From Pseudomonas sp. TNT3 (GTDB lineage: Bacteria > Pseudomonadota > Gammaproteobacteria > Pseudomonadales > Pseudomonadaceae), in contig NZ_WFGV02000020.1 of assembly GCF_010095445.2 (NCBI RefSeq), forward strand, positions 1-64,000: 64,000 bases of DNA, given 5' to 3'. How positions within the stretch are numbered: position 1 is the first letter of the stretch; the number at the start of each line of letters is the position of its first letter. This document shows positions 22,983-32,596 of this stretch, piece after piece. The notes beneath the pieces were generated by a model. It had not been told where the DNA came from and searched no databases. It worked only from the letters and a program-made list of their open reading frames with translations. A program made the position numbers and the translations under genes.

Positions 22983-23660
22983 ATGAAACTGCTGGTCGTT
23001 GAAGATGAAGCGCTGTTGCGCCATCACCTGCAAACCCGGCTGACGGATATCGGCCACGTGGTCGAGTCCGTCGCCAATGCCGAAGAGGCGCTGTATCAGG
23101 CCGAGCAGTTCAATCATGACCTGGCGGTGATCGATCTCGGCCTGCCGGGTATGGGCGGGCTTGATCTGATCCGCCAGCTTCGCTCGCGCGGAAAAACCTT
23201 CCCGATCCTGATTCTCACCGCACGCAGCAACTGGCAGGACAAGGTCGAAGGCCTGGCCGCCGGTGCCGACGATTTTGTGGTCAAGCCGTTTCAGTTCGAA
23301 GAGCTGGACGCGCGACTCAATGCCTTGTTACGTCGCTCCAGCGGATTCACCCAGTCAACCATTGTCGCCGGTCCGCTGCTGCTGGACCTCAATCGCAAAC
23401 AGGCGTCACTCGATGAACAGCCGCTGGCGCTGACCGCCTATGAGTATCGGATTCTCGAGTACCTGATGCGCCATCATCAGCAGGTGGTCCCCAAGGATCG
23501 GCTGATGGAACAACTCTACCCGGACGACGATGAGCGCGATCCGAATGTCATTGAAGTGCTGGTCGGTCGCTTGCGCCGAAAACTTGAAGGGCCGGGCGGC
23601 TTCAAGCCCATCGACACCGTGCGTGGTCTCGGTTACCTGTTCAATGAGCGTTGCACTTGA
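22983..23660 (+). CDS. phoP: PhoP response regulator
   Basis: A 225-residue OmpR-family regulator. The receiver starts MKLLVVEDEALLRHHL, has the phospho-site in LAVIDLGLPGMGG and the lysine in FVVKPFQFEE. The DNA-binding domain (about 128-222) has ALTAYEYRILEYLMRHHQQVVPKD and NVIEVLVGRLRRKLE. In pseudomonads it drives lipid A modification and polymyxin resistance at low magnesium. It overlaps phoQ by four bases and probably activates its own operon through the array in front of oprH. Confidence 0.95.
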   Translation: MKLLVVEDEALLRHHLQTRLTDIGHVVESVANAEEALYQAEQFNHDLAVIDLGLPGMGGLDLIRQLRSRGKTFPILILTARSNWQDKVEGLAAGADDFVVKPFQFEELDARLNALLRRSSGFTQSTIVAGPLLLDLNRKQASLDEQPLALTAYEYRILEYLMRHHQQVVPKDRLMEQLYPDDDERDPNVIEVLVGRLRRKLEGPGGFKPIDTVRGLGYLFNERCT

Positions 23661-25003
23661 TTCGTTCGCTACGTGTTCGCCTGATGCTCGCCGCCACCAC
23701 CCTGGCGGTGTTGTTCATGCTGGCGTTGCTGCCGGCGATGCAGGGTGCCTTCAGTCTGGCGTTGCAGGACTCCATCGAACAGCGCCTGGCGTCGGACGTG
23801 ACCACGCTGATCTCTGCCGCTCGGGTGGAAGACAATCGCTTGCAGATGCCGGCGCAGTTGCCCGATGAGCGTTTCAACCTGACCGAGGGCCGTTTACTCG
23901 GTTACATCTATGATCGCGACGGGCACCTGGTCTGGCGCTCCAAAGGTACTCAGGAAGAGCACATCAATTACACCCCTCGTTATGACGGGCGCGGTAACGA
24001 GTTCGCGAGAATTCGCGAGACCAATGGACAAGAGTTCTTCGTCTATGACGTCGAGATCAAACTGCTCGGCGGCAAAAGTGCAGCGTTCAGCATCGTTGCG
24101 TTGCAACCGGTGCGTGAATACGAAATCACCCTCGAAGGCTTACGGGAAAACCTCTATCTGGGCTTCGGCGCGGCCTTGCTGGTACTGCTGGCATTGCTGT
24201 GGATCGGCTTGACCTGGGGGTTGCGGGCGTTACGCCGGCTGAGCCAGGAGCTGGATGAAATCGAAGGCGGGACTCGAGGAAGCCTCAGCGAAGAACACCC
24301 GCGCGAACTGCTGCGCCTGACCGGTTCCCTTAACCGCTTGCTGCACAGCGAGCGTGAGCAACGCAGCCGCTATCGTGATTCCCTCGACGATCTGGCGCAC
24401 AGCTTGAAAACTCCGTTGGCCGTCCTGCAAGGGGTCAGCGAAGACATGGCGCAACGCCCGGAAGATCGCGATCAGGCGTGGGTGCTGCAAACCCAGATCG
24501 AGCGCATGAGCCAGCAGATCAGCTATCAGCTGCAACGCGCCAGCCTGCGCAAGAGCGGTCTGGTGCGCCATCAGGTGCGCCTGCGTCCTGTGCTGCAGAG
24601 CCTTTGCGATACGCTGGACAAGGTGTATCGCGACAAGCGCGTGCGAGTGGCCTTCGATCTTCCGGAACATTGTTATGTGCCGATCGAGCAGGGCGCGCTG
24701 CTGGAAATGATGGGCAACCTGCTGGAAAACGCCTATCGCCTGTGCCTCGGTGAAGTGCGCATCAGCGTGCGTGATTCCCTGGGTGGCATCGAATTATGCG
24801 TTGAGGATGATGGGCCCGGTGTACCACCCAACCAGCGCGCGCGGATTCTTCAACGTGGTGAACGTCTGGATCGTCAGCATCCGGGGCAGGGGATCGGGTT
24901 GGCGGTGGTCAAGGACATCATCGAAAGCTACGCCGCCACGCTGACATTGGAGGACTCGCCAATGGGCGGAGCGGCGTTCAGGATTCATTTTCCGGCGGTT
25001 TGA
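23657..25003 (+). CDS. phoQ: PhoQ sensor kinase
   Basis: A 448-residue membrane kinase. I chose TTG 23657, which overlaps the phoP stop and gives the family start MIRSLRVRLML; TTG 23651 would add two residues. TM1 is about 9-32, a periplasmic PhoQ-type sensor follows (to about 160), and TM2 is about 163-187 (YLGFGAALLVLLALLWIGL). The H-box is RDSLDDLAHSLKTPLAVLQGV, and the ATP lobe has LLEMMGNLLENAYRLC, VEDDGPGVPPNQRA and GQGIGLAVVKDI. It senses divalent cations and antimicrobial peptides in known homologues. Confidence 0.94.
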   Translation: MIRSLRVRLMLAATTLAVLFMLALLPAMQGAFSLALQDSIEQRLASDVTTLISAARVEDNRLQMPAQLPDERFNLTEGRLLGYIYDRDGHLVWRSKGTQEEHINYTPRYDGRGNEFARIRETNGQEFFVYDVEIKLLGGKSAAFSIVALQPVREYEITLEGLRENLYLGFGAALLVLLALLWIGLTWGLRALRRLSQELDEIEGGTRGSLSEEHPRELLRLTGSLNRLLHSEREQRSRYRDSLDDLAHSLKTPLAVLQGVSEDMAQRPEDRDQAWVLQTQIERMSQQISYQLQRASLRKSGLVRHQVRLRPVLQSLCDTLDKVYRDKRVRVAFDLPEHCYVPIEQGALLEMMGNLLENAYRLCLGEVRISVRDSLGGIELCVEDDGPGVPPNQRARILQRGERLDRQHPGQGIGLAVVKDIIESYAATLTLEDSPMGGAAFRIHFPAV

Positions 25004-25050
25004 CCGGGAGATTTGCAGGTGCTTTCACGGGCACCTTCATCCGAAAACGC

Positions 25051-26049
25051 TCAATTCTCCTGCGCCCGATAAGCCCCCGGCGTCAACCCCGTCCATTTCT
25101 TGAACGCCCGATGAAACGCCGAGGGCTCGGAGAACCCCAACTGTTCGGCGATCTGTTGCAACGACAGGTCCGCGCGGCTCAGGTGATAAATCGCAATGTC
25201 CCGGCGCAACTGATCCTTCAATTCCTGAAAACTCGAACCCTCTTCCCGCAGATGCCTGCGCAACGTCTGCGCGCTGATGTGCAGGTGCGTGGCCACCGCT
25301 TCCAGATCTGGCCAACGAGCACTATCGCGACTGAGCAAGCGCCGCAATTGACTGCTCAAACTGTCGCCGTCATCCGGGCGGGACAGCAGGTCGGCGGGCG
25401 AGCGCTCAAGAAAGTGCTTGAGGGTTCGTTCATCCTGCAGCAGCGGCATATTCAGATAGCGACTGTGAAACACCAGGCTGCTCCGGGCCGCTGAAAACAC
25501 GAGGGAGCACGGGAACAGCAGGTCGTATTCGGCGCCATGTTCGGGCCTGGGGTAGCTGAACGTCGCCTGTTCCAGTCGAATGCGCTGGCCAATCAGCCAG
25601 CTGCCGAGGCGATGCCAAACCATCAACTGGCTCTCGGTGAGGAAATGGTCCGGGTCGCGAAACTGCGAGTCGTCCAGACTCAGGCGGATCATTTCGTCTT
25701 CGCGGCTCAGGGTCAGCCGCGGACCCTCAGGGAATAGGGAATAAAACAATAAGCCGCGATTGAGCGCCTTATCCAGGTTTCGGCAGTGGATCAAGGCATG
25801 GCACATCATCGCGAAACTGCCGGGTTTGCTGGTCGTAGGCCCGAAACCCAGGTACTCGTCATCCATCACCAGCCACAGGCCCTGAATCAACTGGGTGAAC
25901 TGTTCCGGGGCAATACGTGCCCGAGGCTCGTCGAGCAACTCGTGGCTGATGTTCAGTTGGTGCAGCAGGCTTGAATAATCGTACCCGCAGCGACGCGCAC
26001 CACCCAGGGCGGCGCGGGCGAAGTGACTGGCGATGGTGCGTTCACGCAT
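25051..26049 (-). CDS. AraC-family transcriptional regulator
   Basis: A 332-residue regulator of the OruR/ArgR-like AraC branch. The N-terminal ligand domain (about 10-200) is followed by two helix-turn-helix motifs at the C terminus: DLEAVATHLHISAQTLRRHLREEGSSFQELKD and QQIAEQLGFSEPSAFHRAFKKWTG. I chose ATG 26049 (RERTIASHFARAAL); a longer open frame to 26124 adds a stretch unlike the family. It is divergent from dctA and may or may not control it. The effector is unknown. Confidence 0.86.
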   Translation of the reverse strand: MRERTIASHFARAALGGARRCGYDYSSLLHQLNISHELLDEPRARIAPEQFTQLIQGLWLVMDDEYLGFGPTTSKPGSFAMMCHALIHCRNLDKALNRGLLFYSLFPEGPRLTLSREDEMIRLSLDDSQFRDPDHFLTESQLMVWHRLGSWLIGQRIRLEQATFSYPRPEHGAEYDLLFPCSLVFSAARSSLVFHSRYLNMPLLQDERTLKHFLERSPADLLSRPDDGDSLSSQLRRLLSRDSARWPDLEAVATHLHISAQTLRRHLREEGSSFQELKDQLRRDIAIYHLSRADLSLQQIAEQLGFSEPSAFHRAFKKWTGLTPGAYRAQEN

Positions 26050-26242
26050 AGAAGGCAAGTCCGTCCATTGAACGGCGGATAGTAGACACGGTATCGGGTG
26101 ATGGACAAGGCGGATATCCGCCAAATCTCATGAAGTGATTGAGCAGATGGGCGGAAATCCGCCACTGAAGTCATGACCCTCGGATGTAACAAAAAACCTG
26201 TAACCCTTGATGTCAAAAGGCTCGCAGGTGATTTGGCGAAGG

Positions 26243-26258
26243 TGGCACGGGCCTTGCG
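26243..26258 (+). promoter_or_regulatory. Sigma-54 promoter of dctA
   Basis: TGGCACGGGCCTTGCG has GG and GC ten bases apart in the RpoN consensus context. It lies 130 bases before dctA, whose expression is RpoN-dependent in rhizobia and pseudomonads. The leader includes a small hairpin (CCCTCC / GGAGGG, 26305-26322). The rest of the 338-base gap to the AraC gene shows no clear activator site. Confidence 0.85.
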
Positions 26259-26387
26259 ATACAACGAGCAGATGCCTGCCGTCGCGCAGCTCGAAAAAAC
26301 AAATCCCTCCAGTGCAGGAGGGTTCGCAATTCAGGTGTCATGACAACAGATGGATGTTGTTAGCCGGCACTCTTGAGGAACTTTGCA

Positions 26388-27722
26388 ATGACGACTCGTC
26401 AGCCACTGTATAAATCCCTGTATTTCCAGGTGATCGTTGCCATCGCCATCGGCATTCTGCTCGGTCACTTCTACCCACAGACCGGTGTCGCCCTCAAGCC
26501 GCTGGGTGACGGGTTCATCAAGCTCATCAAAATGATCATTGCCCCGATCATCTTCTGCACCGTCGTCAGCGGTATCGCGGGCATGCAGAACATGAAGTCG
26601 GTTGGCAAGACCGGCGGCTACGCGCTGCTGTATTTTGAGATCGTTTCAACCATCGCCCTGCTGGTCGGTCTGGTCGTGGTGAACATTGTGCAACCGGGCG
26701 CCGGCATGCACATCGACGTCACCACGCTGGATGCCTCCAAAGTAGCTCAATACGTCGCGGCCGGTGCTGATCAAAGCGTCGTTGGCTTCTTGCTCAACGT
26801 GATTCCGAACACCATCGTCGGCGCGTTTGCAACGGGCGACATCCTGCAAGTATTGATGTTCTCCGTGATCTTCGGTTTCGCCCTGCATCGCCTGGGTGCC
26901 TATGGCAAGCCGATCCTGGACTTCATCGATCGTTTCGCCCACGTCATGTTCAACATCATCAACATGATCATGAAGCTCGCCCCTATCGGTGCCTTTGGTG
27001 CCATGGCATTCACCATCGGAGCCTACGGTGTCGGGTCGCTTGTGCAACTGGGTCAGTTGATGGCCTGCTTCTACATCACCTGCCTGCTGTTCATCCTGAT
27101 CGTGCTCGGCGGTATCACTCGCGCCCACGGTTTCAGCGTGCTGAAAGTGATTCGCTACATTCGTGAAGAACTGCTGATCGTGCTGGGTACTTCTTCTTCG
27201 GAATCGGTCCTGCCGCGCATGCTGATCAAGATGGAGCGTCTGGGGGCGCAGAAATCCGTAGTAGGTCTGGTGATCCCGACAGGCTACTCGTTCAACCTCG
27301 ACGGCACTGCGATCTACCTGACCATGGCTGCGGTGTTCATTGCCCAGGCGACCGACACCCAGATGGACATCACTCACCAGATCACGCTGCTGGTGGTGTT
27401 GCTGCTGTCTTCCAAAGGCGCCGCTGGCGTGACCGGCAGTGGTTTCATTGTGTTGGCTGCGACACTGTCCGCGGTTGGCCACCTGCCTGTTGCCGGCCTG
27501 GCGCTGATCCTCGGTATCGACCGCTTCATGTCCGAAGCCCGTGCCCTGACCAACCTGGTGGGTAACGCCGTTGCCACCCTGGTTGTGGCCAAGTGGGTCA
27601 AGGAACTGGACGTCGACGTGATGCACGCCGAGCTGGCTTCCGGCGGTCGCGGTATCTCCGATGAGCGCGTTGAAGATGACCTGGGCGTCGCTGAAGGCCC
27701 AACCCCAAGCAACGTCAAATAA
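26388..27722 (+). CDS. dctA: DctA C4-dicarboxylate transporter
   Basis: A 444-residue inner-membrane symporter of the glutamate/dicarboxylate family that imports succinate, fumarate and malate with protons or sodium. Family motifs are [36 protein letters not shown], the substrate-site [15 protein letters not shown] and the second hairpin [19 protein letters not shown], then [17 protein letters not shown] chose ATG 26388 with GAGGA eight bases upstream; a TTG 15 bases earlier lies over that site. It is transcribed alone from a sigma-54 promoter and ends at a strong terminator. The regulators (DctBD or MifSR) are not in the window. Confidence 0.95.
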   Translation: MTTRQPLYKSLYFQVIVAIAIGILLGHFYPQTGVALKPLGDGFIKLIKMIIAPIIFCTVVSGIAGMQNMKSVGKTGGYALLYFEIVSTIALLVGLVVVNIVQPGAGMHIDVTTLDASKVAQYVAAGADQSVVGFLLNVIPNTIVGAFATGDILQVLMFSVIFGFALHRLGAYGKPILDFIDRFAHVMFNIINMIMKLAPIGAFGAMAFTIGAYGVGSLVQLGQLMACFYITCLLFILIVLGGITRAHGFSVLKVIRYIREELLIVLGTSSSESVLPRMLIKMERLGAQKSVVGLVIPTGYSFNLDGTAIYLTMAAVFIAQATDTQMDITHQITLLVVLLLSSKGAAGVTGSGFIVLAATLSAVGHLPVAGLALILGIDRFMSEARALTNLVGNAVATLVVAKWVKELDVDVMHAELASGGRGISDERVEDDLGVAEGPTPSNVK

Positions 27723-27735
27723 GACGGCTTGAAAT

Positions 27736-27764
27736 GAAAAACCCGCTTCGGCGGGTTTTTTTTG
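27736..27764 (+). terminator. Terminator after dctA
   Basis: AAAACCCGC and GCGGGTTTT pair around a TTCG loop and run into T8. A textbook intrinsic terminator. Confidence 0.93.
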
Positions 27765-27864
27765 GCTGCGATTTGAGCGCAACGGTCACTGCGGCTGACG
27801 CATCAGGTGATTGCTGCAATGCCGTTGGCTGCCTAGGCTTGAGAGATCGCACCGGAGGTTACTC

Positions 27865-29046
27865 ATGCTTGGTCCACTGGCATCACTCAAGATTCTGGAT
27901 TTCTCCACCTTGCTACCAGGGCCGTTTGCCTCGTTATTACTGGCCGACATGGGCGCTGAGGTGTTGCGCATTGAATCGCCCACACGGATGGACTTGCTGC
28001 GCGTGCTTCCACCTCATGACCAGGGCGTTTCCGCCAGCCACGCCTACCTCAACCGCAACAAACGCAGTCTGGCCCTGGACCTCAAGCAGCCCGAAGCGCT
28101 GGAGGTGATCAAGCAGCTTTTGCAAGACCACGACATCGTGCTGGAACAGTTCCGCCCCGGCGTGATGGAACGGCTGGGCCTGGGGTATGAAGCGCTGAAG
28201 ACGATCAATCCGCGGCTGATCTATGTGTCGATCACCGGCTACGGGCAGACTGGCCCCTATAAAGACCGCGCCGGCCACGATATCAATTACCTGGCGCTGG
28301 CGGGACTGGCCAGCCACACCGGCCGTGCGGACAGCGGGCCGCTGCCGTTGGGCATGCAAGTGGCTGATGTCGCCGGTGGTTCGTTGCATGGCGTCATCGG
28401 CTTGCTGGCGGCGGTGATTGCCCGGCAACAGACGGGGCAGGGGCAGCATATTGACGTGAGCATGACCGATTGCGTGTTCAGCTTGAACGCCATGGCCGGT
28501 GCAGGGTATCTGGCCTGTGGCGAAGAGCCGGGTCGTGAGAATCAGATGCTCAATGGCGGCAGTTTCTACGACTATTACCGAACCCGTGACGGACGCTGGC
28601 TGTCGGTGGGCAGCCTGGAGCCCCCGTTCATGAAGCAATTGTGCACAGCATTGGGTGTGGAGGATCTGGCGGCGTTGGGGCTGTCACCGAAGCCTGCGCA
28701 GCAAAAAGCGCTGAAAGACGCGCTAAAGATCGAATTCGAAAAACATGACTATGCCGAGTTATGTGCACTGTTTGCTGAACTCGATGCATGCGTCGAGCCG
28801 GTTCTGAGCCTGAGCGAAGCGGTGCGGCATCCGCAGTTGCAGGCGCGGCAGTTGGTGGCGCAAGTGCCGCGCGGTGGCGGGTCGACTCAAGCGCAGATGG
28901 CCTGTCCGTTGAAGTTTTCAGAGGGCCTGCCTGAACCACGGCATATCGGTGCGGCGTTGGGGGCGCATACGGATGAGGTGTTGGGGGAACTTGGTTTCAG
29001 CGTTCAACGGATCGAAGAATTGCGGCGTGCCAAGGTGGTTGTGTAG
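27865..29046 (+). CDS. Class III CoA-transferase (CaiB/BaiF family)
   Basis: A 393-residue enzyme of the CaiB/BaiF/alpha-methylacyl-CoA racemase family. The N-terminal signature LKILDFSTLLPGPFASLLLADMGAEVLRIE is clear, with SLALDLKQPE, SITGYGQTGPY and the catalytic aspartate in AGHDINYLALAG (about residue 150). It moves CoA between organic acids or racemises branched acyl-CoA; the substrate is not evident. The start ATG 27865 follows GGAGG by six bases; an upstream extension lacks a ribosome site. It is a single gene between the dctA terminator and a REP pair. Confidence 0.9.
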   Translation: MLGPLASLKILDFSTLLPGPFASLLLADMGAEVLRIESPTRMDLLRVLPPHDQGVSASHAYLNRNKRSLALDLKQPEALEVIKQLLQDHDIVLEQFRPGVMERLGLGYEALKTINPRLIYVSITGYGQTGPYKDRAGHDINYLALAGLASHTGRADSGPLPLGMQVADVAGGSLHGVIGLLAAVIARQQTGQGQHIDVSMTDCVFSLNAMAGAGYLACGEEPGRENQMLNGGSFYDYYRTRDGRWLSVGSLEPPFMKQLCTALGVEDLAALGLSPKPAQQKALKDALKIEFEKHDYAELCALFAELDACVEPVLSLSEAVRHPQLQARQLVAQVPRGGGSTQAQMACPLKFSEGLPEPRHIGAALGAHTDEVLGELGFSVQRIEELRRAKVVV

Positions 29047-29059
29047 GGGGGCTGAAGGC

Positions 29060-29145
29060 TCTATCGCGAGCAGGCTCACTCGTACACTGGAATTGTGGCG
29101 CGCCGAAGATCCAATGTGGGAGCGAGCCTGCTCGCGATGAGGCCA
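29060..29145. repeat. REP inverted pair
   Basis: ATCGCGAGCAGGCTCACTC (29064-29082) faces GAGCGAGCCTGCTCGCGAT in the inverse direction (29120-29138). This is the Pseudomonas REP family with the core GCGAGCAGGCT, arranged as two inverted copies around about 40 bases. Confidence 0.85.
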
Positions 29146-29166
29146 GTACAAACACCATAAATCCAG

Positions 29167-29661
29167 CTACTCGACCCGCATCTCGCCACTGAACACCAAC
29201 GTGCTGCGGCACCGTCGGCACAAATACCGCCGCCCCTGTCTCACCAATCCATGGCGCTGGGCGGAGAACGGGAAGTCGCTGTCCACGCACGGGCATTTGT
29301 AGATATAGCGGGTCACGCTTCGGCGTTTGACGTCATAGGTGTGGCAACGATTGGGAGGCAATTCGTACACGCCGCGCATGATCAGTTGCCACTCTTCGCC
29401 ATGGGGCTGGATGCGGTCGCCAAATAACTGATGGGCGATCAGGTGCGCGACCTCGTGAGCCACGGTTTGCTTGAGGAAGTCTTCAGTGTTTTCCCGGTAC
29501 AGCTGCGGATTGAAGCGCAACAGGTTCTCGTGCAAATGCGCGACACCGGCTTTTTGCCCGCGCAGCTTGAGGCTCACCACGGGGCGTTTGAATGGACGTT
29601 TGAAAAAGGATTCAGCGAGTAGGTAACAATCTTCGACGCGGGTATTGAGTTGCTCGGGCAT
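29167..29661 (-). CDS. sprT: SprT-like zinc metalloprotease
   Basis: A 164-residue protein with the zinc-protease motif HEVAHLIAH (about residue 70) and a C-terminal zinc ribbon (YKCPC and YLCRRC). This is the bacterial SprT family, related to the SPRTN protease of eukaryotes; its role in bacteria is not settled. I chose ATG 29661 (PEQLNTRVEDCYLLAES), which gives the family start, with GGAG about 11 bases upstream; the longer frame to 29751 has no support. It is followed by a REP pair. Confidence 0.9.
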   Translation of the reverse strand: MPEQLNTRVEDCYLLAESFFKRPFKRPVVSLKLRGQKAGVAHLHENLLRFNPQLYRENTEDFLKQTVAHEVAHLIAHQLFGDRIQPHGEEWQLIMRGVYELPPNRCHTYDVKRRSVTRYIYKCPCVDSDFPFSAQRHGLVRQGRRYLCRRCRSTLVFSGEMRVE

Positions 29662-29817
29662 GCTTGATGGGTCTCCAGAGAGGTCGAGTATGCCGCAACC
29701 CTGGGTGCTTGCGAATCGCCCAAGCGCCGAATGGTCGTCGCCGTTCTCCATCCAGGCACATCAAAAGGCCGCCTTGCGGCGGCCTGTATTGGCAGATCTT
29801 ATAGTTTATGTGCGCGG

Positions 29818-30420
29818 TCAGTTGGTATAGACGGGCCCCACGCCCAGTCCCCAGACAATCACAGTGAACGCCATGATGGCCACCAGGACCACCAACCCTA
29901 CGGCGAGCACCGAACTTGAAAAAAGGAATCCCTCGTCAGATGGAATGTTCATGAACGTCGGTAGCCCCACGTACAGCAGGTACACCGTGTAGCAGATAGC
30001 CGCAGTGCCGACGATCATTCCGAGCCACATGTGTGGATACAGTGCCGCCAGCCCGCCAATGAACAGCGGTGTCGCGGTATAGGTCGCAAACGCTACGCAA
30101 CGCGCCAGGCTCGGGTTGGCATCATAGGTGCGAGCCATCCAGTGGACGAACGCGCCCATCACCGCAACTCCGCCGAGCATCGCCAGATACGACATGACCG
30201 TCATCCATAGTGCGCTTTCCTGAGTCAGCATCACCGGCGCTCGATTGCCAATGACCCAGCCGACTTGCGTGGTGCCGATAAACGCCGACACGGCAGGAAT
30301 CGCCGCCAGAATCAGGGTGTGGGTGAGATACATGTGGCTGATGCTTTCCTCCTGGTCGCCACGGATCTCCTTCCATTCTTGGTCAGGGTGGGTGAAGAGC
30401 CCCACTACGTGATGGATCAT
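29818..30420 (-). CDS. Yip1-domain inner membrane protein
   Basis: A 200-residue membrane protein with about five hydrophobic segments. It starts MIHHVVGLFTHPDQEWKEIR, the soluble lead typical of bacterial Yip1-domain proteins, and has segments around 35-55, 70-92, 105-130, 135-155 and 170-195. No enzyme motif is present and its role is unknown. The ATG at 30420 is eight bases after GAGGAG; the GTG at 30429 would overlap that site and is rejected. It is divergent from ttcA and stands alone. Confidence 0.85.
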   Translation of the reverse strand: MIHHVVGLFTHPDQEWKEIRGDQEESISHMYLTHTLILAAIPAVSAFIGTTQVGWVIGNRAPVMLTQESALWMTVMSYLAMLGGVAVMGAFVHWMARTYDANPSLARCVAFATYTATPLFIGGLAALYPHMWLGMIVGTAAICYTVYLLYVGLPTFMNIPSDEGFLFSSSVLAVGLVVLVAIMAFTVIVWGLGVGPVYTN

Positions 30421-30619
30421 GCCAGTCACTCCTCTTGTTTTTACCGTCGCCCCCCAGTGGAGCGCCTACGGGCCAAGGTGGCCAAGTAAGTAAAGGTCTG
30501 GATATGTGTGCGACCTTATGTCGCAGTATAGAAAGGACTTACCCGTACATGTGGTATGGGCTTAGAGCAAATCGCGCTGTAAACACTGCTGTTAATCGCC
30601 GGCGGGTCTTGGGATTAGT

Positions 30620-30750
30620 CCTGTGGCGAGGGAGCTTGCTCCCGCTCGGCTGCGCAGCAGTCGTAAAACTTGCCGATTCAATCTTCCTGACATAAAGATG
30701 GTTTTGGGGCCGCTGCGCGCCCCAGCGGGAGCAAGCTCCCTCGCCACAGG
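30620..30750. repeat. REP inverted pair with 27-base perfect arms
   Basis: Arms 30620-30646 and 30724-30750 are perfect inverse complements (core GTGGCGAGGGAGCTTGCTCCC) around a 77-base centre that itself has inverted GC-rich parts. It fills most of the 432-base gap between the Yip1 gene and ttcA; 30430-30619 shows nothing I can name. Confidence 0.9.
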
Positions 30751-30852
30751 GTAGGCTTGGCTCAGATGAAATGCAGTCGCCAGGCCACTTCGCCGAAAAC
30801 GGTTTTTTTGCGTAAAATGCCGGCCTTTCGTCACACCTCACGGATTCGCGTC

Positions 30853-31677
30853 ATGGGCACTCTCACGGTCAACCAGAACAAACTGCAAAAGCGCCTTCGC
30901 CGTCAGGCCGGTGAGGCTGTTGCCGATTTCAACATGATTGAAGAGGGCGACAAGGTCATGGTCTGCCTGTCCGGTGGCAAGGACAGCTACACCATGCTCG
31001 ATGTGCTGCTGCATTTGCAGAAGGTTGCTCCGATCAAGTTCGAGATCGTGGCCGTGAACATGGACCAGAAGCAGCCGGGCTTTCCCGAGCACGTACTGCC
31101 GGCGTACCTGAAAGCATTGGGCATCGAGTACCACATCGTCGAGAAAGACACTTACTCGGTGGTCAAGGAGCTGATCCCGGAAGGCAAGACCACCTGTTCG
31201 CTGTGCTCGCGCCTGCGTCGCGGTACGCTCTACACGTTTGCCGATGAAATTGGCGCGACCAAGATGGCCCTCGGGCACCACCGCGATGACATTGTCGAAA
31301 CCTTCTTCCTCAACATGTTCTTCAACGGCTCGCTCAAGGCCATGCCGCCGAAACTGCGCGCCGACGATGGCCGCAACGTCGTGATCCGCCCGCTGGCCTA
31401 CTGCAACGAGAAAGACATCCAGGCCTACTCGGATTTCAAGCAGTTCCCGATCATTCCGTGCAACCTTTGCGGCTCTCAGGAAAATCTGCAACGTCAGGTG
31501 GTCAAGGACATGCTGCAAGAGTGGGAGCGCAAGACTCCCGGCCGCACCGAGAGTATCTTCCGCAGCCTGCAGAACGTGATTCCGTCGCAATTGGCCGACC
31601 GTAACCTGTTCGACTTCACCAGCCTGAAGATCGACGAAACCGCGGCCTCGCGATTCGTCAACGTGGTCAACCTTTAA
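30853..31677 (+). CDS. ttcA: TtcA tRNA 2-thiocytidine synthetase
   Basis: A 274-residue ATP-dependent enzyme that puts sulphur on cytidine 32 of some tRNAs. It has the PP-loop [12 protein letters not shown] (about residue 40-50), the cluster-binding pairs TCSLCSR (about 115) and PCNLCGS (about 206), and the [11 protein letters not shown] motif of the TtcA family. The ATG at 30853 gives the usual family N terminus ([14 protein letters not shown]); the open frame upstream runs into the REP. Its ribosome site is weak. The -10-like TAAAAT at 30814 may serve as promoter. Confidence 0.94.
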   Translation: MGTLTVNQNKLQKRLRRQAGEAVADFNMIEEGDKVMVCLSGGKDSYTMLDVLLHLQKVAPIKFEIVAVNMDQKQPGFPEHVLPAYLKALGIEYHIVEKDTYSVVKELIPEGKTTCSLCSRLRRGTLYTFADEIGATKMALGHHRDDIVETFFLNMFFNGSLKAMPPKLRADDGRNVVIRPLAYCNEKDIQAYSDFKQFPIIPCNLCGSQENLQRQVVKDMLQEWERKTPGRTESIFRSLQNVIPSQLADRNLFDFTSLKIDETAASRFVNVVNL

Positions 31678-31685
31678 ACACGATT

Positions 31686-31777
31686 AATGTGGGAGCCAGC
31701 CTGCTGGTGATGAAAGGGTGTCAGGAACATTTTTGACTGACACACCTCCCTCGCCAGCAGACTGGCGCCCACAGGTT
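31686..31777. repeat. REP inverted pair, diverged
   Basis: TGTGGGAGCCAGCCTGCTGG (31688-31707) faces CCAGCAGACTGGCGCCCACA inversely (31755-31774), with two mismatches. It lies in the 144-base gap after ttcA. Confidence 0.8.
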
Positions 31778-31821
31778 TTGCCGCAAGTTGGCAGTTCATT
31801 TTTCATTCCTCAGGAGAGGGC

Positions 31822-32496
31822 ATGCGCGATTACAAGTGGCTGCACGAATACTGTCTGAACCGCTTCGGTTCGGCAGCTGAACTGGAAGCCCATCTGCCCG
31901 TTCCCAAGACCCCCGCGCAATTGCGCAAGATCAGCGACGACCGCTACCTCTCCACCATGGCACTGCGCGTTTTCCGCGCCGGGCTCAAACACAGCCTGGT
32001 GGACGCCAAGTGGCCGGCCTTCGAAGAAGTGTTCTTCAAGTTCGACCCTGAGAAAGTCGTGCTGATGAGTGCTGAACATCTTGAGCGCCTGATGCAGGAC
32101 GCGCGGATCATTCGCCATCTGGGCAAACTCAAGAGCGTGCCGCGCAATGCGCAGTTCATCCTCGACGTCGAGCATGAAAAAGGCAGTTTCGGTGCGCTGA
32201 TCGCCGACTGGCCGGTGACCGATATTGTCGGTTTGTGGACCTACCTGAAAAAGCGCGGTCATCAATTGGGCGGGTTGTCGGCACCGCGCTTCCTGCGGAT
32301 GGTCGGCAAGGACACGTTTGTGCCGAGCTACGACGTGGTGGCGGGGTTGAATGCGCAGAAGATCGTCGACAAAGTGCCGACCAGTCAGCGGGATCTGGCG
32401 TTGGTGCAGGATGTGTTCAATCAGTGGCATGAACAGAGCGGTGGGCGGCCGATGAGCCAGATATCGATGATGCTGGCGTATACCGTCAATCATTAA
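31822..32496 (+). CDS. DNA-3-methyladenine glycosylase I family protein
   Basis: A 224-residue protein with sequence of the Tag-like glycosylase family (YKWLHEYCLNRFGS at the start, then FRAGLKHSLVDAKWPAFEEVFFKFDPEKV and RIIRHLGKLKSVPRNAQFI). Such enzymes remove alkylated adenine from DNA in base excision repair. It lacks the zinc-binding residues of classic E. coli Tag at the termini, so it may be a divergent member. AGGAGAGGGC precedes the ATG. It stands alone between two REP pairs. Confidence 0.8.
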   Translation: MRDYKWLHEYCLNRFGSAAELEAHLPVPKTPAQLRKISDDRYLSTMALRVFRAGLKHSLVDAKWPAFEEVFFKFDPEKVVLMSAEHLERLMQDARIIRHLGKLKSVPRNAQFILDVEHEKGSFGALIADWPVTDIVGLWTYLKKRGHQLGGLSAPRFLRMVGKDTFVPSYDVVAGLNAQKIVDKVPTSQRDLALVQDVFNQWHEQSGGRPMSQISMMLAYTVNH

Positions 32497-32510
32497 AGAC
32501 CGAGTTGTTC

Positions 32511-32589
32511 CAATCGCCAGCAGGCTGGCTCCCACATTGGATCTGTGGAGCACACAAATCCCCTGTGGGAGCTAGCCTGCTGGCGATTG
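32511..32589. repeat. REP inverted pair with 26-base arms
   Basis: Arms 32511-32536 and 32564-32589 are inverse complements with one mismatch (core GCCAGCAGGCTGGCTCCCACA) around a 27-base loop. It sits between the glycosylase and the convergent DUF2069 gene and could also act as a bidirectional stop. Confidence 0.9.
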
Positions 32590-32596
32590 CAATCTG

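Noticed and set aside
26293..26303. AANAANAA motif in the dctA leader
   Set aside because: It lies about 85 bases from the start codon, and dicarboxylates are preferred carbon sources, so Crc repression is not expected.
30814..30819. TAAAAT as ttcA promoter
   Set aside because: No acceptable -35 at the right distance; kept only as a remark under ttcA.
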